DNA of 5,732 nucleotides from Chloroflexota bacterium (GCA_030831265.1 JAURLM010000153.1:1-5732); one strand, 5' to 3'; positions 1-5,732 are shown, counted from the stretch's first letter. The notes: generated by a model from the sequence alone, not told the origin. Numbers and translations: made by a program.

Positions 1-165
1 ACTGACAACCCTGAAAATTCTCCCAAGCAGAGTCTCCAAGCACCGGCTGATCCCTCAGTTACGGCCGTGCGTCGTATTGATGTCACGGGTTACGAACCGG
101 CGAACGTGTTTGTCCCAATTGAAGCGACTGACCGCCCTGTGAACGGAGCGTCAACCGTTGAGTGA
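1..165 (+). CDS. C-terminal fragment of an unidentified protein
   Basis: Frame 1 is open from the window edge to a TGA at 163-165, giving 54 visible residues with no start codon in view. The tail begins with a Pro/Gln/Ser-containing stretch and ends in VTGYEPANVFVPIEATDRP followed by a short polar end. I do not recognise a family from this piece. It is read as a real gene end because the stop overlaps by 8 bases the start of the amidase gene that follows in another frame, a layout typical of translationally coupled operon genes, and because the following gene's ribosome binding site lies inside it. The body of the gene is upstream of the window, so its function cannot be stated. Confidence 0.6.
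   Translation, partial: TDNPENSPKQSLQAPADPSVTAVRRIDVTGYEPANVFVPIEATDRPVNGASTVE
145..148 (+). promoter_or_regulatory. Shine-Dalgarno of the amidase gene, supports a TTG start
   Basis: GGAG at 145-148 lies 9 bases before the TTG at 158. The next in-frame ATG, at 179, has no comparable purine-rich site at the right distance (upstream of it is GACACAGAGTTGCTG). This favours the TTG start and an 8-base overlap with the upstream stop. Confidence 0.5.
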
Positions 166-1576
166 CACAGAGTTGCTGATGAAGTCTGCTGCTGAACTTG
201 GCCGGCTGATTTCCAGCAGGAAGCTGTCGCCGGTAGAACTGGCTGCGGCCACATCGAGGCAGATAGAGCACATGCAGCCTGTGCTGAACGCCTACATTGA
301 TGTGTATACCGCTGAACTACAACACTCTGCGGTGGAGGCTGAGAAAGAGATCAGCGGAGGAAACTATCGCGGGCCTCTGCACGGTATACCGGCAGGCCTT
401 AAAGACCTCGTTGATGTGCAAGCCAAAGTTACCTCAGCGGGTTCGGCCGTGCTGAAGAACAACATCGCAACCGCAGATGCGACGATTGTCGAAAGGTTGC
501 GGTCAGCCGGAGCCATCCTGACAGGCACGCTAAACCTTTACGAGTTTGCATTCGGCATTTCGAGCATCAATTCTCACACGGGTGACGTGAAAAACCCGTG
601 GAATGTCGAGCGGATGACAGCCGGTTCCAGCAGCGGGTCAGCTGCCGCAGTGGCGGCTGGCGCAGCAGTGATGTCAATTGGCACTGACACCGGTGGGTCT
701 ATAAGGATGCCAGCCGCCGCATGTGGCATCACAGGGTTCAAACCAACGTACGGCATTGTGCAGCGCAACGGTGTGAAAGACCTTAGCTGGAGCCAGGACC
801 ACGTTGGCCCGATGTGCCGCACCGCAGAGGACTGTGCGCTAATGATGAACGTTATTGCCGGGCATCACATAGCCGACCCTGCGAGCACCACTCGCATACT
901 CCCGGATTTCACGTCGAAACTTGATCGCGGGCTGAAAGGCCTCCGGCTAGGGTTGCCGTCTGATTACTTCTTTGAACGCGCTGACCCGCAGATCCAAGCA
1001 GCGGTGATGGCGGCAGTCGACACGATGAGATCTGAAGGAGCCGAGCTGGTCGAGGTGGACATGCCCTGGGTTGCCTCCGGCCGGTCGATCAACGTCGCCA
1101 TCCTGATCGCCGAGGCCTTTGCTGTTCACGAAACACAACTCGAAAACAGCGGCCACCTCTACTCTGACGCTGTACGGCAACGACTATTTGACGGTAGCCG
1201 CGTCACGGCAACCGAGTACATCCATGCCCAGCGAGCCAGGGCAAAGTTGTGCCACCAGATGGCGGAGGCCATGGCTGGTATCGACATGTTGGTCACTCCG
1301 ACGGTTCCTGTACAGACACCATCTCTTGCAGACGTGCGCCCGACCCTGGACCGACCTACACCTTCCGCAGGCAAAGAGTTCCCGATGTTCACAGGCGTCT
1401 TTAATGTGACTGGTCAACCGTCCATTTCGCTCAATTGTGGTTTCACATCAGACGGGATGCCTATAGGGTTGATGCTCTCAGGAAACGCTTTTGATGACGC
1501 CGCCGTGCTCGGAACGGCACACGCCTACCAGCAAATCACGGCCTGGTCTGGCCTGACACCTACTACATGCATTTAG
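158..1576 (+). CDS. Amidase-signature family hydrolase (GatA-like)
   Basis: This 472-residue protein is an amidase-signature enzyme, which hydrolyses carboxamide bonds through a Ser-cisSer-Lys triad. The catalytic Lys is K82 in GLKDLVDV. The cis-Ser is S157 in AGSSSGSAAAVAAG and the nucleophile is S181 in GTDTGGSIRMPA. The spacings (75 and 24 residues) equal those of GatA, and FKPTYG follows at 195-200. The C-terminal GQPSISLN...GMPIGLMLSG (419-441) is also typical, and the length matches the family (about 470-490). Residue 155 is Ala where the signature usually has Gly. No gatB or gatC is nearby and the gene sits with an RNA methyltransferase, so a stand-alone amidase is likelier than the tRNA amidotransferase subunit; the natural substrate cannot be told. 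No signal peptide is seen, so it is cytoplasmic. The start is TTG at 158; ATG at 179 would remove 7 residues. Confidence 0.93.
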   Translation: MSDTELLMKSAAELGRLISSRKLSPVELAAATSRQIEHMQPVLNAYIDVYTAELQHSAVEAEKEISGGNYRGPLHGIPAGLKDLVDVQAKVTSAGSAVLKNNIATADATIVERLRSAGAILTGTLNLYEFAFGISSINSHTGDVKNPWNVERMTAGSSSGSAAAVAAGAAVMSIGTDTGGSIRMPAAACGITGFKPTYGIVQRNGVKDLSWSQDHVGPMCRTAEDCALMMNVIAGHHIADPASTTRILPDFTSKLDRGLKGLRLGLPSDYFFERADPQIQAAVMAAVDTMRSEGAELVEVDMPWVASGRSINVAILIAEAFAVHETQLENSGHLYSDAVRQRLFDGSRVTATEYIHAQRARAKLCHQMAEAMAGIDMLVTPTVPVQTPSLADVRPTLDRPTPSAGKEFPMFTGVFNVTGQPSISLNCGFTSDGMPIGLMLSGNAFDDAAVLGTAHAYQQITAWSGLTPTTCI

Positions 1577-1642
1577 GAAGCGTGCACCTGGACCCAGCGT
1601 GTAGGCTTTAGTTGCTGATTAAGACTCGAAAGGCGAATCTCA

Positions 1643-2200
1643 TTGACCGAGCAGGAACCGAACAGCGTCGACGATCCACGGCAACGGCCGCGCAGGAGGC
1701 TGGACCGCTTCGTAAATCGCCGTTCGACCTTGACTGAGCGCGGCTACGGGTGCGTGGCGCTTGATCGGCCAAAAGACAGTGTTAACGTAGGGCACGTTCT
1801 TCGGGCGGCGCTCGGTTTCGAAGCCCGCATGGTCATCCTTGCCGAAGCTGACCCTGAAATAGATGTCCAGAAGCTAAAGACAGACCCCGGCAGAGCGTAC
1901 CGGCACGTACCGGTTCTTCGCGTAGATGACATCTTTGACGCGCTGCCCGAAGATTGCACCCCGGTGGCCATCGAACTCACAGACGATGCCATTGACCTGC
2001 CAACGTTCGTTCACCCGGAACGGGCCTGTTACATCTTCGGGCCAGAGAACGGTTCGGTGTCTCCAGAGATTATTCAGAGATGCCAGATGACTGTGAAGAT
2101 ACCAACCGTGATGTCCCTGAACCTCGGCATGACCGTGAACATCGTGCTTTACGACCGCCTCGCAAAGCGTGACAGGTCACGGGTATCACAGGCCGAATAG
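1643..2200 (+). CDS. SpoU/TrmH-family RNA 2'-O-methyltransferase
   Basis: The 185-residue product carries the three SPOUT motifs of S-adenosylmethionine-dependent ribose methyltransferases in order. Motif 1 is DSVNVGHVLRAALGF, with N48, G50 and R54. Motif 2 is YIFGPENGSVS (130-140). Motif 3 is IPTVMSLNLGMTVNIVLYDR (153-172), which forms the knotted cofactor site. The family modifies a ribose 2'-OH in tRNA or rRNA, usually as a dimer in the cytoplasm. The size is close to the minimal TrmL type rather than the longer TrmH or RlmB. An Arg-rich head (residues 13-27, eight Arg) could bind RNA. The exact target cannot be assigned. The start is TTG at 1643, preceded by AAAGG at 1629-1633; there is no in-frame ATG near the N-terminus. 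It lies 66 bases after the amidase, with no terminator seen between them, and is probably cotranscribed. Confidence 0.9.
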   Translation: MTEQEPNSVDDPRQRPRRRLDRFVNRRSTLTERGYGCVALDRPKDSVNVGHVLRAALGFEARMVILAEADPEIDVQKLKTDPGRAYRHVPVLRVDDIFDALPEDCTPVAIELTDDAIDLPTFVHPERACYIFGPENGSVSPEIIQRCQMTVKIPTVMSLNLGMTVNIVLYDRLAKRDRSRVSQAE

Positions 2201-2226
2201 TCACCGGTCAAACTCATAATGCAAAC

Positions 2227-2258
2227 AAAAAGGCTCACCTGATGAGGTGAGCCTTTTT
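2227..2258. terminator. Bidirectional intrinsic terminator
   Basis: AGGCTCACCT (2231-2240) pairs perfectly with AGGTGAGCCT (2245-2254) around a GATG loop. The pairing extends through AAAA (2227-2230) against TTTT (2255-2258) to 14 bp. The T tract on the plus strand (2254-2259) ends the amidase/methyltransferase transcript. The A tract (2227-2231, then C and AAA) gives a U tract on the minus strand, so the same hairpin can end the convergent tRNA-Pro transcript, whose 3' end is 10 bases away. Confidence 0.93.
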
Positions 2259-2267
2259 TATTCGTAA

Positions 2268-2344
2268 TGGTCGGGGCAGCAGGATTTGAACCTGCGACCT
2301 CCCGGCCCCCAGCCGGACGCGCTACCAAGCTACGCCATGCCCCG
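2268..2344 (-). tRNA. tRNA-Pro (anticodon GGG)
   Basis: The minus strand folds into a full cloverleaf of 77 nt. The acceptor stem is CGGGGCA with TGCCCCG, and the D arm is GCGT-AGCTTGGTA-GCGC. The anticodon stem is TCCGG with CCGGG around the loop CTGGGGG. Counting U33 as the second loop base places the anticodon GGG at 34-36, so it reads CCC and, by wobble, CCU. The T arm is GCAGG-TTCAAAT-CCTGC. C1-G72 with discriminator A73 is the bacterial tRNA-Pro hallmark. The 3' CCA is encoded (TGG at 2268-2270 on the plus strand). It is transcribed toward the methyltransferase gene and shares its terminator. Confidence 0.97.
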
Positions 2345-2539
2345 TGGTCGAATACACAGAATAGCACTGGTTACAGGCAGAGGGCGTGACTCTTGCCCTA
2401 GATTAGGCAAATACACCTGAAAACAACTTCAAGCCGGGTTGTTACACCCGACGCAAACCCGGTACACGCGGAGCGCTTACCTGTCCGGCCATATTCTTGA
2501 ATGGCAAAACCAGTATTTCTTTGGCTGGTGGGGTGAAAG
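2345..2539. other. Spacer between the divergent tRNA-Pro and pilin genes, with hairpin potential
   Basis: This stretch of 195 bases holds no convincing coding region; the minus-strand open frames here run on into the pilin gene and match nothing I recognise. The left part should carry the tRNA promoter. The right part should carry the pilin promoter and leader, but I see no clear sigma70 site for it. It contains alternative inverted repeats (CGGGT at 2435 with ACCCG at 2446 or with CCCGG at 2458) and GCCAT/ATGGC (2488-2492 with 2501-2505). GGTGG at 2527-2531 is a usable ribosome binding site, 8 bases before the pilin ATG. Confidence 0.5.
2358..2366 (-). promoter_or_regulatory. Possible extended -10 promoter of tRNA-Pro
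   Basis: On the minus strand TGCTATTCT lies 13 bases before the tRNA 5' end, which allows a very short leader. It has the TGn extension and four of six matches to TATAAT. No good -35 box sits 16-18 bases upstream (CGCCCT is the best). The site is plausible by position only. Confidence 0.4.
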
Positions 2540-2887
2540 ATGTCCGGGAACAGACAACAGGGCTTTACGCTCATAGAACTCCTGGTCGTTATTGGCATCA
2601 TGGCGACGCTGGGAGCAATCGCAGTGCCCGCGGTTGCCAAGTTTGTCGCGCCAGCGCACGCCACGGCGAACGATGACGAAATAGGCCGGGTTCAACAGGC
2701 GATGGACATGTACATCGCAGAGAACAACCTCCCACCGCCACCGGTCGCAGCCAACTCAACCGCATCGAACAACTTCTCGACCTCTGATCCTGTGCTGTTC
2801 CCCGGTTACATGCGGAAAGCGAACACTCGCTGCATGTACACGTGGGACACCAACGGCCATGTCACACAGGACAACTGTCCGCCGTAA
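2540..2887 (+). CDS. Type IV pilin-like protein (short prepilin)
   Basis: The 115-residue product has a textbook type III prepilin signal. The leader MSGNRQQG (residues 1-8) is followed by the cleavage point G8/F9, then FTLIELLVVIGIMATLGAIAVPA. Glu13 is the conserved Glu5 of the mature chain. Residues 9-31 form the hydrophobic helix that is a membrane anchor before assembly and the filament core after it. PilD-type peptidase would cleave and N-methylate Phe9. The globular part is small, with PPPP at 65-68 and two cysteines (C98, C113) near the C-terminus that could form the disulfide loop common in pilins. It could be a major pilin, a minor pilin or a type II secretion pseudopilin; no pil or gsp genes lie nearby to decide. 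ATG at 2540 gives exactly the right leader length. No clear promoter or U-tract terminator is seen. Confidence 0.9.
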   Translation: MSGNRQQGFTLIELLVVIGIMATLGAIAVPAVAKFVAPAHATANDDEIGRVQQAMDMYIAENNLPPPPVAANSTASNNFSTSDPVLFPGYMRKANTRCMYTWDTNGHVTQDNCPP

Positions 2888-2891
2888 CCAC

Positions 2892-2907
2892 TGGCCAGCG
2901 GTGGCCA
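2892..2907 (+). other. Small hairpin just after the pilin gene
   Basis: TGGCCA (2892-2897) pairs with TGGCCA (2902-2907) around GCGG, 4 bases after the pilin stop. It could protect the mRNA end. No T tract follows, so it is not a standard intrinsic terminator, and a 6-bp self-complementary repeat may be chance. Confidence 0.25.
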
Positions 2908-2978
2908 ACAGTTGAGATGACGCTGCCAGAAATCCGTGAATAATGGTTTGTCAGCCAACCGGATTCAAAGCGTACCGC

Positions 2979-2987
2979 TGTTATACT
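2979..2987 (+). promoter_or_regulatory. Extended -10 promoter for prfB
   Basis: TGTTATACT (2979-2987) combines the TGn extension with TATACT, five of six matches to TATAAT. A start of transcription near 2994 would give a leader of about 100 bases before the proposed prfB start. A TTGTCA box exists at 2948-2953 but lies 28 bases from the -10, too far to act as its -35. Extended -10 sites can work without a -35. Confidence 0.55.
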
Positions 2988-2993
2988 TTCAGT

Positions 2994-3097
2994 TCGGGAT
3001 GAGATTACAGCATGTGATCGCGCCCACTTCGAACCCGTAACTTCGCGGCTCGCACATTCTCCGGCGGGCTGCACGTATAAATGAACTGGAACTTATC
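2994..3097 (+). promoter_or_regulatory. 5' leader of prfB
   Basis: This is the presumed untranslated leader between the promoter and the TTG start. The frame of the first prfB segment is closed by TAA at 3038-3040, so translation cannot begin earlier. GGAA at 3088-3091 is the likely ribosome binding site, 6 bases before TTG 3098. I see no recognised riboswitch. Confidence 0.35.
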
Positions 3098-4214
3098 TTG
3101 CGCGACCTTGCCGGACAGGCGACCACACTCCGACAGCGAATAACTGAGACTGTGGGGCGTCTTTGACCTGCCTGCACTCGAAAAACGCATAGCAGAGGCC
3201 GAGCAGGAAGCATCAGAGCCGGGTTTCTGGGATGACTCACAGCGCGCTCAGCGTCGTATGCAGACGCTTTCGTCCATGAAGACCGAACTCGAAGCGTGGC
3301 AGGACGTCGACGGCTCAAGCGAAAGCCTCGTAGAACTCCTTACTCTCGCCATTGACGAATCCGACGAGACGATGGCTCACCAACTCAGCGATGAGTACGA
3401 GCGCCTGATGAAGAAGGTCGAGCAGCTAGAGTTCGACCTGCAACTTTCCGGCGAATATGACGAACGCCCTGGAATCATCGCAGTCAAGGCCGGGGCAGGC
3501 GGAGTTGACGCGCAGGACTGGGCACAGATGCTGTTCCGCATGTACTGCAGATGGGCGGAGAAGAACGGGTTTGTGGTCGAGATCCTCGAAGAAACTCCCG
3601 GCGACGAAGCGGGTGTCAAAAGCGCTACAGCGCGCATAGACGGTCGGCACGCTTACGGATACCTGAGATCAGAACGCGGTGTGCATCGCCTAGTGCGTCT
3701 TTCACCATTCGATTCCGATCACAGGCGGCACACCAGTTTTGCACTCGTCGAAGTTCTCCCCGAACCGGACGAACAGGAAGATGTGACGATCGACCCGGAC
3801 GATCTGCGTATCGACGTGTTCCGCGCTGGTGGTCACGGTGGTCAGAACGTCCAGAAGAACTCGACCGCCGTTCGTATAACTCACATCCCAACCAACCTGG
3901 TGGTGGCGGTGCAGAACGAACGCTCACAATTGCAGAACCGTGATGTGGCCATGCGCATCCTTCACGCGAGACTTGTGGACCTTGAAATGCAACGGCGTGC
4001 GGAAGAACGTACGAAGTTAAAGGGTGACCACATTGCGGCCGAGTTCGGGCGACAGGTACGCAGCTACGTTTTGCATCCGTACCAGATGGTGAAAGATCAC
4101 CGCAGTGACTACCAAACGGGCAACGCCCAGGGTGTCCTTGACGGGGATATTGATGACATTCTGAAGGCGAATCTGTCATCTCAAGTGGAAGAAGCCGCAT
4201 CGCTGAGCGAGTGA
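3098..4214 (+). CDS. prfB: Peptide chain release factor 2 (RF2), made by +1 programmed frameshift
   Basis: RF2 recognises UGA and UAA in the ribosome and triggers peptide release. The gene is in two frames: 22 codons (3098-3163) end in CTT before an in-frame TGA, and after skipping T3164 translation continues from GAC 3165 to the stop at 4212-4214. The product is 371 residues, against about 365 in E. coli and B. subtilis. The segment after the shift reads DLPALEKRIAEAEQEA and joins the RF2 coiled-coil domain. The SPF stop-codon anticodon is at 202-204 (LVRLSPFDS) and the catalytic GGQ at 247-249 (GGHGGQNVQKN). SPF rather than RF1's PxT marks it as RF2. The start is uncertain: no in-frame ATG exists before the shift, GTG occurs only at the shift site itself, and TTG 3098 (GGA 8 bases upstream) fits best. 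An ATG at 3258 would drop the first 53 residues. Confidence 0.94.
3152..3167 (+). promoter_or_regulatory. RF2 programmed +1 frameshift site
   Basis: GTG GGG CGT CTT TGA C matches the classic RF2 recoding signal. It has an internal Shine-Dalgarno-like GGGG (3154-3157), a 3-base gap, the slippery CTT (3161-3163), and TGA followed by C (3164-3167), a weak termination context. The gap equals that in E. coli prfB. When RF2 is scarce, termination at TGA is slow and the ribosome slips +1 to GAC, so RF2 controls its own synthesis. The upstream segment has no other stop between 3041 and 3163, and the downstream frame is open from the shift to 4212. Confidence 0.95.
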
Positions 4215-4363
4215 AGTGGTCAATCCAGTTGCTGTAATCTGGCGTAGAAGCTTCCGTAAGGTGGTCTGAACGCCGTCAATTCCCGGGGATTCCCGGTTAC
4301 ACATGAATACGAAACACCCCACACGTACAACACTCGGGGTCGTGATCAGGAATCGAAAACTAG
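4215..4363 (+). other. Spacer between prfB and the solute-binding protein gene
   Basis: These 149 bases carry no coding sequence that I can support. There is no U-tract terminator after prfB, so read-through is possible. ACCCC (4316-4320) can pair with GGGGT (4336-4340) across a 15-base loop shortly before the next gene. AGGAA at 4348-4352 is its likely, somewhat distant, ribosome binding site. No convincing promoter was found; TAATCT at 4235-4240 lacks a -35. Confidence 0.4.
4279..4296 (+). repeat. Direct repeat of ATTCCCGG, 10-base period
   Basis: ATTCCCGG occurs at 4279-4286 and again at 4289-4296, separated by two bases (GG). The period is one helical turn, so two protein copies could bind on the same face. 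It lies 68-85 bases before the solute-binding protein start. Whether it is an operator is unknown. Confidence 0.35.
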
Positions 4364-5732
4364 ATGCGAAAGAGCCTTTTCCTCATTGCCACCGCTGCAA
4401 TCCTGATGCTGGTGGTCGCCTGCGCTGACACAAGCTCCACCACTGAACCAACTGCCAGCGCATCCCCTACCGCAGTTCCCACCCGCGCATCTGCACCAGA
4501 TATTTCACCTGAACTGCAAGAGACTCCAACCGACGGCAACAGCGGTCCGCGGCAGGGTGGCAGTTTCACTCTCGTATATTCAGACCCGCCAACGCTGGAC
4601 CCGCACCTCGTTGTAGACGGAACCTCATTCGGTGTCGTCGTCGAGTTGTTTTCGGGACTGGTCAGCCTCGATAAAACTCTGAAGATCGTTCCGGAACTGG
4701 CCGAATCATGGAACGTACTGAACGGCGGTACGGTCTACGAATTCACGTTGCGGCCGGACATCAAGTTCAGCAACGGTGACCCTGTAACAGCCCAGGACTT
4801 CAAGTGGTCGCTTGAACGTGCAGGCAACCCGGATACAGGCTCAGCCGTGGCCGAAACATACCTCGGCGATATCGTCGGCATGCTCGATGTGATTGAAGGG
4901 CGTGCGACTGATGCAAGCGGCATCAAGGTCATTGACGAACGCACGCTCCAGATAACTATCGACGCACCAAAAGCCTACTTCCTGGCCAAGTTGACCTACC
5001 CGACGGCCTACGTTCTCAACAAACAGAACGTCGAGAATGGTGGTAGCAGTTGGACTGACAGTCCGGTAGGTACAGGTGCATTTATCCTCGCCGAGTACCG
5101 TATCGGCCAGCGGATACGCCTGGCACGCAACGACAACTACTGGGGACGAGCCGCTTATCTGGACGAGGTAGTTTACAACCTGTCTGGTGGCGTATCGATG
5201 GCCATGTATGAGAACGACGAGATCGACATAACCGGAGTTGGTCTTGCAGACCTGGACCGCGTTAACGATCCGGCAGAACCGCTCAACAAAGACCTGGTGG
5301 AGACCCCGGCTCAATTTGGTGTGCAGTACATCGGGTTTAACGTGAAAGAGGCTCCATTTGATGACCCAAAGTTCAGGCAAGCATTGAATCTTGCGGTGGA
5401 CAAGCAATTGATCTCCAGCCAGGTGTTCGCAGATCTACTGGAGCCTGCTTACGGCATCATTCCTCCACACTTCCCCGGCTACAACCCGGACCTTGTTGGC
5501 CTGAAATATGACCTCGACAAGGCAAAGCAGCTTCTGGCTGAATCGAAGTACGCTGACGAAGCTACACGCCCGCGGATCATCATCACCGTCCCCGGTTCAG
5601 GTGGCTCACCCGGACTGGACATTGAGGTAATTGCCGACATGTGGCGACGTGACCTCGGTGTAAACGTCGAGGTTCAACAGGTGGAATGGGCAACGTACCT
5701 TCAGGACCTGAACCGAAAGCGCTTGCAGGCAT
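4364..5732 (+). CDS. ABC transporter solute-binding lipoprotein, family 5 (peptide/nickel type), 3' end missing
   Basis: The 456 visible residues match the DppA/OppA-type solute-binding family, which captures oligopeptides or other solutes outside the membrane for an ABC importer. MRKSLFLIATAAILMLVVAC is a lipoprotein signal with lipobox VVA-C20. A Ser/Thr/Pro-rich linker (21-62) follows, typical of surface-tethered lipoproteins. The domain starts near GGSFTLVYSDPPTLDPH (65-81). Family hallmarks are PELAESW (110-116), YEFTLRPDIKFSNGDPVTA (125-143), GTGAFILAEYRIGQ (236-249), RNDNYW (255-260) and FRQALNLAVDK (337-347). The frame is open to the window edge, and about 80-120 residues should remain. 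ATG 4364 directly follows an in-frame TAG, so it is the first possible start. The permease and ATPase genes are expected downstream, out of view. The ligand cannot be deduced. Confidence 0.93.
   Translation, partial: MRKSLFLIATAAILMLVVACADTSSTTEPTASASPTAVPTRASAPDISPELQETPTDGNSGPRQGGSFTLVYSDPPTLDPHLVVDGTSFGVVVELFSGLVSLDKTLKIVPELAESWNVLNGGTVYEFTLRPDIKFSNGDPVTAQDFKWSLERAGNPDTGSAVAETYLGDIVGMLDVIEGRATDASGIKVIDERTLQITIDAPKAYFLAKLTYPTAYVLNKQNVENGGSSWTDSPVGTGAFILAEYRIGQRIRLARNDNYWGRAAYLDEVVYNLSGGVSMAMYENDEIDITGVGLADLDRVNDPAEPLNKDLVETPAQFGVQYIGFNVKEAPFDDPKFRQALNLAVDKQLISSQVFADLLEPAYGIIPPHFPGYNPDLVGLKYDLDKAKQLLAESKYADEATRPRIIITVPGSGGSPGLDIEVIADMWRRDLGVNVEVQQVEWATYLQDLNRKRLQA

Noticed and set aside
158..1576. 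Amidase as the GatA subunit of the tRNA amidotransferase
   Set aside because: The triad matches, but all amidase-signature enzymes share it. No gatB or gatC is adjacent, so the gatA symbol was not given.
1643..2344. Functional link between the RNA methyltransferase and the adjacent tRNA-Pro
   Set aside because: They are convergent, separate units and SPOUT enzymes rarely sit next to their target tRNA; adjacency alone is not evidence.
2149..2367. Minus-strand open frame of 72 residues
   Set aside because: It runs across the tRNA-Pro gene and the terminator, so it cannot be a real protein gene.
3020..3040. T-loop-like sequence (CTTCGAACCCG) in the prfB leader
   Set aside because: I looked for a tRNA on both strands. 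No matching acceptor, D or anticodon arms are found, so it is a chance resemblance.
3081..3143. ATG with a 20-codon frame just before the RF2 start
   Set aside because: It is not in the zero frame of prfB and ends at TAA 3141-3143 before the shift site. A leader peptide is conceivable but nothing supports it.
3551..3943. Plus-strand open frame of 130 residues inside prfB
   Set aside because: It overlaps the RF2 catalytic domain in another frame and is extremely Arg/Ser-rich with no family features.
3625..4200. Minus-strand open frame of 191 residues
   Set aside because: It is antisense to the conserved catalytic half of RF2. Its Arg/Pro/Ser-rich composition is typical of a shadow frame.
4247..4254. 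GAAGCTTC palindrome after prfB
   Set aside because: An 8-bp palindrome with no loop and no T tract is expected by chance and does not form a terminator.
4841..5407. Minus-strand open frame of 188 residues
   Set aside because: It lies wholly opposite the solute-binding protein gene, whose domain motifs are clear, and it shows no recognisable motif of its own.

Overview
The window is an ordinary bacterial chromosomal stretch of moderately high GC. No mobile element, CRISPR array, phage gene or obviously novel multi-gene system was found. The RF2 sequence details (GGHGGQNVQKN core), the lone pilin and the oligopeptide-binding lipoprotein would suit a free-living bacterium of the Chloroflexota/Dehalococcoidia kind, but that is an inference from memory and weakly supported. 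Three of the four genes whose start lies in the window and that are not the pilin appear to start at TTG or another non-ATG codon in the reading preferred here.

Layout. Positions 1-165 hold the C-terminal end of an unrecognised plus-strand gene. Its stop overlaps the start of an amidase-signature hydrolase (158-1576) with a complete Lys-Ser-Ser triad. After 66 bases comes a SpoU/TrmH-family RNA 2'-O-methyltransferase (1643-2200). These three probably form one transcript, closed by a perfect 14-bp hairpin (2227-2258). The hairpin has A/T tracts on both sides, so it can also stop the convergent tRNA-Pro(GGG) gene on the minus strand (2268-2344). A 195-base spacer with alternative hairpins precedes a short type IV pilin-like gene (2540-2887).

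A good extended -10 promoter (2979-2987) then leads, through a leader of about 100 bases, into prfB. This gene encodes peptide chain release factor 2 with the classic +1 programmed frameshift at CTT TGA C (3161-3167). A simple ATG-to-stop reading starting at 3258 misses the first 53 residues; the full product is 371 residues. After a 149-base spacer the window ends inside a family 5 (peptide/nickel-type) ABC transporter solute-binding lipoprotein (4364 to the window edge, 456 residues visible).

How they work together. Methyltransferase, tRNA-Pro and RF2 all belong to translation, but they are in separate transcription units and no joint function is implied. The amidase and the solute-binding protein are plausible parts of amide and peptide scavenging, again without direct linkage here. 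The best-supported regulatory feature is the RF2 autoregulatory frameshift.
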